Source of the DNA: Bacillota bacterium
GTDB lineage: Bacteria; Bacillota; Clostridia; Oscillospirales; Oscillospiraceae
DNA: 8,944 nt
Assembly: GCA_017861415.1 (NCBI GenBank)
Contig: JAGFXS010000052.1
Coordinates: 1 to 8,944, forward strand
Direction: 5' to 3'
The notes beneath the pieces were generated by a model. The model did not search any database. It saw nothing but the letters and a program-made list of their open reading frames with translations, and was not told where the DNA came from. Of this stretch, positions 5,743 through 8,944 are shown in pieces. The translations under genes were made by a program, and so were the position numbers. The stretch's first letter is position 1; every line of letters begins with the position of its first letter.

Positions 5743-7497
5743 ATGGAAAACAATCAGTATACCTTTGAAAACCAGTCTTTTAAGGACAGTTACCGCCATA
5801 CCAGCTCCCATATCCTAGCCCAGGCCATGAAGCGCCTATATCCCGAAGCAAAACTGGCCATCGGACCGTCCATTGAAAACGGCTTTTATTACGACTTCGA
5901 TGTAGATTTTCCCATCACTCCGGAGATTTTAGAGGATCTGGAGAAGGAGATGCGAAAAATTGCCAAGGAGAAGCTGAAGCTGGAACGTTTCGAGATGCCC
6001 CGTGCGGAAGCTATTAAGTTTATGGGGGAGAAAAACGAGCCCTACAAGGTGGAGCTGATTCAGGATCTCCCCGAGGATGCAGTGATTTCCTTCTATCAGC
6101 AGGGCGAGTTTGTAGATCTTTGCGCAGGCCCCCATGTTGATTCCACCGGCCGGATTAAGGGCAACGCTATGAAGCTTACATCTGCCACCGGCGCCTATTG
6201 GCGGGGAGATTCCAGCCGCAAGATGCTTCAGCGGGTGTACGGTACCAGCTTCCCCAAAAAGGAAGAGCTGGATGCTTACCTAGAGAAGATTGAGGAGGCC
6301 AAGAAGCGCGATCATCGGAAGTTGGGCAAGGAGCTGGGTCTGTTCCTCTTTATGGATGAGGGCCCCGGTTTCCCCTTCTTCCTACCAAAGGGTATGGCGC
6401 TGAAGAATAAGCTTCTGGAGTATTGGCGCGAGGTTCACACCAGAGCCGGCTATGTGGAGATTTCCACTCCCATTCTTCTCAATCAGGAGCTGTGGCATCG
6501 CTCCGGTCATTGGGACCATTACAAGAACAACATGTACACCACCTCAATTGATGAGACGGCCTTTGCGCTCAAGCCCATGAATTGCCCCGGCGGAATGCTG
6601 GTCTACAAGTCTCAGCCCCATTCCTACCGTGATCTGCCCCTGCGCTGCGGAGAAATCGGTCTGGTGCACCGCCATGAGCTCTCCGGCGCCCTCCACGGTC
6701 TCATGCGGGTCCGCTGCTTTAACCAGGACGATGCTCATCTGTTCATGACTCCCGACCAGGTGGAAGAGGAGATCAAGGGCGTAGTGCGGCTGATTGATGA
6801 GGTATACTCCCTCTTTGGCTTCCAGTATCACATTGAGCTGTCCACAATGCCAGAGGATCACATTGGTACCGAGGCGGAATGGGAAGTGACCACAAACCAC
6901 CTTCGCTCAGCCCTGGAGTCCATGGGGAAGGAGTATGTGATTAACGAGGGAGACGGCGCCTTCTACGGCCCCAAGCTGGACTTCCATCTAGAGGATTCAC
7001 TTGGCCGGACCTGGCAGTGCGGAACGGTTCAGCTGGACAGCCAGATGCCCGAACGTTTCGAGCTGGAATATGTGGGGCCGGACGGGGAGAAGCACCGCCC
7101 CATGATGATCCACCGTGTGGTATTCGGCTCCATTGAGCGCTTCATTGGCATTCTAACCGAGCACTATGGCGGCGCATTCCCCACCTGGCTGGCTCCTGTT
7201 CAGGTAAAGGTACTCCCCATTACCGACCGTACGGCGGACTATGCCGACGAAATCACAAAAAAGCTGTCCGACATGGGCTTCCGCGTAGAGGTAGACCATC
7301 GCAGTGAAAAGGTGGGTTATAAGATCCGTGAGGCTCAGCTAGAGAAAGTGCCGTATATGCTGGTGTTGGGCGATAAGGAAGCCGAGGCTGGACAGGTTGC
7401 GGTTCGCGCACGCTCTGGTGAAGATTTAGGGGCTATGGATTACGAAGCCTTCGAAGCAAAGTTGCTGGAAGAAGTGGCGATTAGAAAGAGCAAATAA
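5743..7497 (+). CDS. thrS: Threonyl-tRNA synthetase lacking the N-terminal TGS domain
   Basis: This cytoplasmic class II synthetase attaches threonine to tRNA-Thr using ATP. It has 584 residues, shorter than the usual 635-645, because the N-terminal TGS domain is absent: the protein begins almost directly with the editing domain. Editing-site residues are H19 and H23 (RHTSSH) and C127 and H131 (DLCAGPH), so hydrolysis of mischarged Ser-tRNA-Thr should be intact. The catalytic core (about 195-475) has Zn ligands C281 (MNCPGG), H332 (DDAH) and H457 (MIHR), spaced as in E. coli ThrS. Motif 2 lies around RHELSGALHGLMRVR (310-324) and motif 3 around GSIERFIG (462-469). The anticodon-binding domain begins near WLAPVQVKVLP (482-492). 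Expression is controlled by the T-box upstream. TGS-less forms are known in some bacteria, so this is more likely a lineage trait than a truncation, and no TGS-like coding remains upstream. It stands alone and ends at a shared terminator. Confidence 0.98.
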   Translation: MENNQYTFENQSFKDSYRHTSSHILAQAMKRLYPEAKLAIGPSIENGFYYDFDVDFPITPEILEDLEKEMRKIAKEKLKLERFEMPRAEAIKFMGEKNEPYKVELIQDLPEDAVISFYQQGEFVDLCAGPHVDSTGRIKGNAMKLTSATGAYWRGDSSRKMLQRVYGTSFPKKEELDAYLEKIEEAKKRDHRKLGKELGLFLFMDEGPGFPFFLPKGMALKNKLLEYWREVHTRAGYVEISTPILLNQELWHRSGHWDHYKNNMYTTSIDETAFALKPMNCPGGMLVYKSQPHSYRDLPLRCGEIGLVHRHELSGALHGLMRVRCFNQDDAHLFMTPDQVEEEIKGVVRLIDEVYSLFGFQYHIELSTMPEDHIGTEAEWEVTTNHLRSALESMGKEYVINEGDGAFYGPKLDFHLEDSLGRTWQCGTVQLDSQMPERFELEYVGPDGEKHRPMMIHRVVFGSIERFIGILTEHYGGAFPTWLAPVQVKVLPITDRTADYADEITKKLSDMGFRVEVDHRSEKVGYKIREAQLEKVPYMLVLGDKEAEAGQVAVRARSGEDLGAMDYEAFEAKLLEEVAIRKSK

Positions 7498-7515
7498 ATC
7501 GGGAAAAAGAGCCGA

Positions 7516-7549
7516 AAACCCCTGGGTTTCAGAAGAAACCTAGGGGTTT
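7516..7549. terminator. Bidirectional terminator between thrS and the CNNM/CorC gene
   Basis: A 15-bp stem (7516-7530 with 7535-7549, one G-U pair) has an AGAA loop, 18 nt after the thrS stop and 8 nt after the stop of the minus-strand gene. On the plus strand the stem ends in TTT followed by GATATTTG, a weak tail. On the minus strand the stem is followed by TTTTCGGCTCTTTTT. It probably serves both convergent genes. Confidence 0.82.
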
Positions 7550-7557
7550 GATATTTG

Positions 7558-8823
7558 TTAGTCTTCAGACTCTACCGGAAGTAGCGACACGTGTATTTCC
7601 AGAACCCGGCGGTTATCCACCCGGGTGATGGTGACGTCCATATTTTCATAAATGAAATGATCACCCTCAGCGGGAACCTGGCCTAACTGTTCCAGCACCC
7701 AGCCGCTGATGGAAGCGGAGTCGCTGAGATCACCGCGTATGGAAAAGCGATCAAAAAGATCATCTAGGTCGGCGGAGCAGGAGATAAGGTAGCTTCCGTC
7801 GTCCAAGGCCTTAAATTCCTCCAGAACCTCGTCGTGCTCGTCCCAGATTTCCCCAACCAATTCCTCCAGAATATCCTCCAGCGTGACCAGACCCTGAGTT
7901 CCGCCGTATTCATCCACCACAATGGCCATATGAGTTTTACTTCGCTGCAACAGACGCAGGAGCACGGAAATCTTAGTATTTTCTGTTGTGTACAGCACCT
8001 CGCCCGCCAGCTCAATAAAGCTCTGGACATTGCGGGCGCGGGCGGCATAAAAGTCCTTTTCATGTATCACGCCGACAATATTATCAATGGTGCCCTGGTA
8101 GACAGGGATACGGGAGTAACCGCTCTCGGCAAAAGCAGCAGCCAGCTCTTCTGAGGTGACGTTTGCCTCTACAGCTACGATATCCACCCGTGGAATGAGG
8201 ATTTCTGCTACCTCCAAATCGTTAAACTCAATGGCGGCGCGGATTAACTGACTTTCATGTGGTTCCAGCCCGCCTTCGTGTTCGGCCTCTGTGACCATGG
8301 TGATAAGCTCTTCCTCTGTGATCCCGTCGTTTTCAGAATTGCGGACCAGCTTTTTGGCCAGCCGATAAAAAAGTCTGAAAAATGCGTTAAGCGGGGTTAG
8401 GAGGAAAAGAAACACGCGAAGAATGGGAGCCGAAAACATGGCAAACCGCTCCGGTTGATCTTTGGCCAGGGCCTTGGGTGTGATCTCACCAAAAATCAGC
8501 ACCAAACAGGTGAGGACGATGGTGGAAATAGTCGGCCCGTAAACAGGAAAATGGCGCACAAAGAGGATCGTAGCCAAGGTTGCGGCTGTGAGATTCACGA
8601 TGTTGTTTGCAATCAGGATGCAGGAGAGAAGTTTGTCATATTCCTCTACAAGGTGAAGGGCAAGCCTTGCTCGCTTATTCCCCTCTTCAGCGCGGTTTTT
8701 CATCCGGGCCTTATTGAAGGAGGTCACGGCTGTTTCCGTCGCAGAAAAATAGGCGGACAACAGCAGGAGGAGAGCAAGAATCAAGCTCATCGTGATACTG
8801 GAACTGTCCATAAGAGAACACAT
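7558..8823 (-). CDS. CNNM/CBS-pair/CorC_HlyC family membrane protein (probable cation transporter)
   Basis: This is a membrane protein of the CNNM (DUF21) type often labelled hemolysin or HlyC/CorC; characterised relatives export Mg2+ or affect Mg2+/Co2+ tolerance. The 421 residues from the ATG at 8823 fall in order: CNNM membrane domain (about 8-160), with FSATETA at 26-32 and GEITPKAL at 112-119 near its conserved cation site; a linker with GITEEELITMV; a CBS pair (about 205-330), starting at IPRVDIVAVE and ending with VDEYGGTQGLVTLEDILEEL (303-322); and a small CorC_HlyC domain (about 345-418). CBS pairs in this family bind adenine nucleotides. All domains are complete. The start is uncertain: a TTG at 8826 is in frame directly upstream, other Met codons lie at 8811 and 8790, and none has a clear ribosome binding site. 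It is convergent with thrS and appears monocistronic. The ion moved is not determinable here. Confidence 0.93.
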   Translation of the reverse strand: MCSLMDSSSITMSLILALLLLLSAYFSATETAVTSFNKARMKNRAEEGNKRARLALHLVEEYDKLLSCILIANNIVNLTAATLATILFVRHFPVYGPTISTIVLTCLVLIFGEITPKALAKDQPERFAMFSAPILRVFLFLLTPLNAFFRLFYRLAKKLVRNSENDGITEEELITMVTEAEHEGGLEPHESQLIRAAIEFNDLEVAEILIPRVDIVAVEANVTSEELAAAFAESGYSRIPVYQGTIDNIVGVIHEKDFYAARARNVQSFIELAGEVLYTTENTKISVLLRLLQRSKTHMAIVVDEYGGTQGLVTLEDILEELVGEIWDEHDEVLEEFKALDDGSYLISCSADLDDLFDRFSIRGDLSDSASISGWVLEQLGQVPAEGDHFIYENMDVTITRVDNRRVLEIHVSLLPVESED

Positions 8824-8890
8824 CAACTCAGCTTTCTATATTGAGATTCACACCGGGAAACGGAAAAAGATCCCAGTATAATTACAATAA

Positions 8891-8919
8891 AGTTTACCAT
8901 AGACCAATGGCGAATGCAA
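8891..8919 (-). promoter_or_regulatory. Possible promoter of the CNNM/CorC gene
   Basis: On the minus strand TTGCAT (plus 8914-8919) and TAAACT (plus 8891-8896) are 17 bp apart, each 4/6 to consensus. A second -10-like box, TATACT (plus 8875-8880), lies closer to the gene but lacks a -35 partner. Either would give a leader of roughly 45-65 nt. The window ends at 8944, so further upstream signals are unseen. Confidence 0.4.
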
Positions 8920-8944
8920 GGAAAGAGTGGATTTTTAGGTCATT

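Noticed and set aside
8455..8844. 129-codon plus-strand frame over the 5' part of the CNNM gene
   Set aside because: It is antisense to the conserved CNNM membrane domain, has low-complexity Gln/Gly/His-rich content, and no ribosome binding site.
1..8944. Mobile element, CRISPR array, tRNA/rRNA gene or defence cassette
   Set aside because: I saw no repeat-spacer pattern, transposase or integrase motif, target-site duplication, or tRNA cloverleaf. Coding density and gene content are ordinary chromosomal.

Overview
This window looks like an ordinary chromosomal segment of a low-to-mid GC Firmicute, most likely a Clostridia member and perhaps Oscillospirales. The basis is strong AGGAGG-type ribosome binding sites, sigma-A-like promoters, a T-box-controlled thrS, a threonyl-tRNA synthetase that lacks the TGS domain, a pyruvate kinase with the extra C-terminal PEP-utiliser domain, and base composition near one half G+C (judged by eye). 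The taxonomic call is an inference.

Layout, left to right. (1) 1-439: the 5' part of a bacteriohemerythrin gene on the minus strand, cut by the window edge at codon 121, with its own promoter. (2) 500-2299, minus: a 599-residue polytopic membrane protein of the DUF4153 type, function unknown. (3) 2300-2575: a divergent intergenic region with a tentative pyk promoter. (4) 2576-4312, plus: pyruvate kinase, the last ATP-forming step of glycolysis. (5) 4326-4359: a terminator hairpin shared by the convergent genes pyk and an AEC-family permease (4375-5310, minus). (6) 5311-5742: a divergent control region holding a consensus promoter for the permease, a consensus promoter for thrS, and a complete T-box leader (stem I, stem II, stem IIA/B, stem III, antiterminator and terminator). 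(7) 5743-7497, plus: TGS-less threonyl-tRNA synthetase. (8) 7516-7549: a second shared terminator hairpin between convergent genes. (9) 7558-8823, minus: a CNNM/CBS/CorC-type membrane protein with a possible promoter at 8891-8919.

Every gene appears to be its own transcription unit, and neighbours alternate in strand. There is no sign of an operon linking them, nor of a mobile element, CRISPR array, toxin-antitoxin pair or defence island. Functionally they are unrelated housekeeping or membrane genes: O2/redox sensing or storage, glycolysis, organic-anion transport, tRNA charging and probable divalent-cation transport.

I did not find a novel multi-gene system. The best material for a second look is the regulatory architecture between the permease and thrS, the TGS-less ThrS, the substituted iron ligand in the hemerythrin, and the DUF4153 protein. 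Two gene starts need care. thrS begins at 5743, not in the upstream in-frame extension that runs through the T-box. The AEC permease begins at 5310, because the ATG at 5334 precedes the ribosome binding site.
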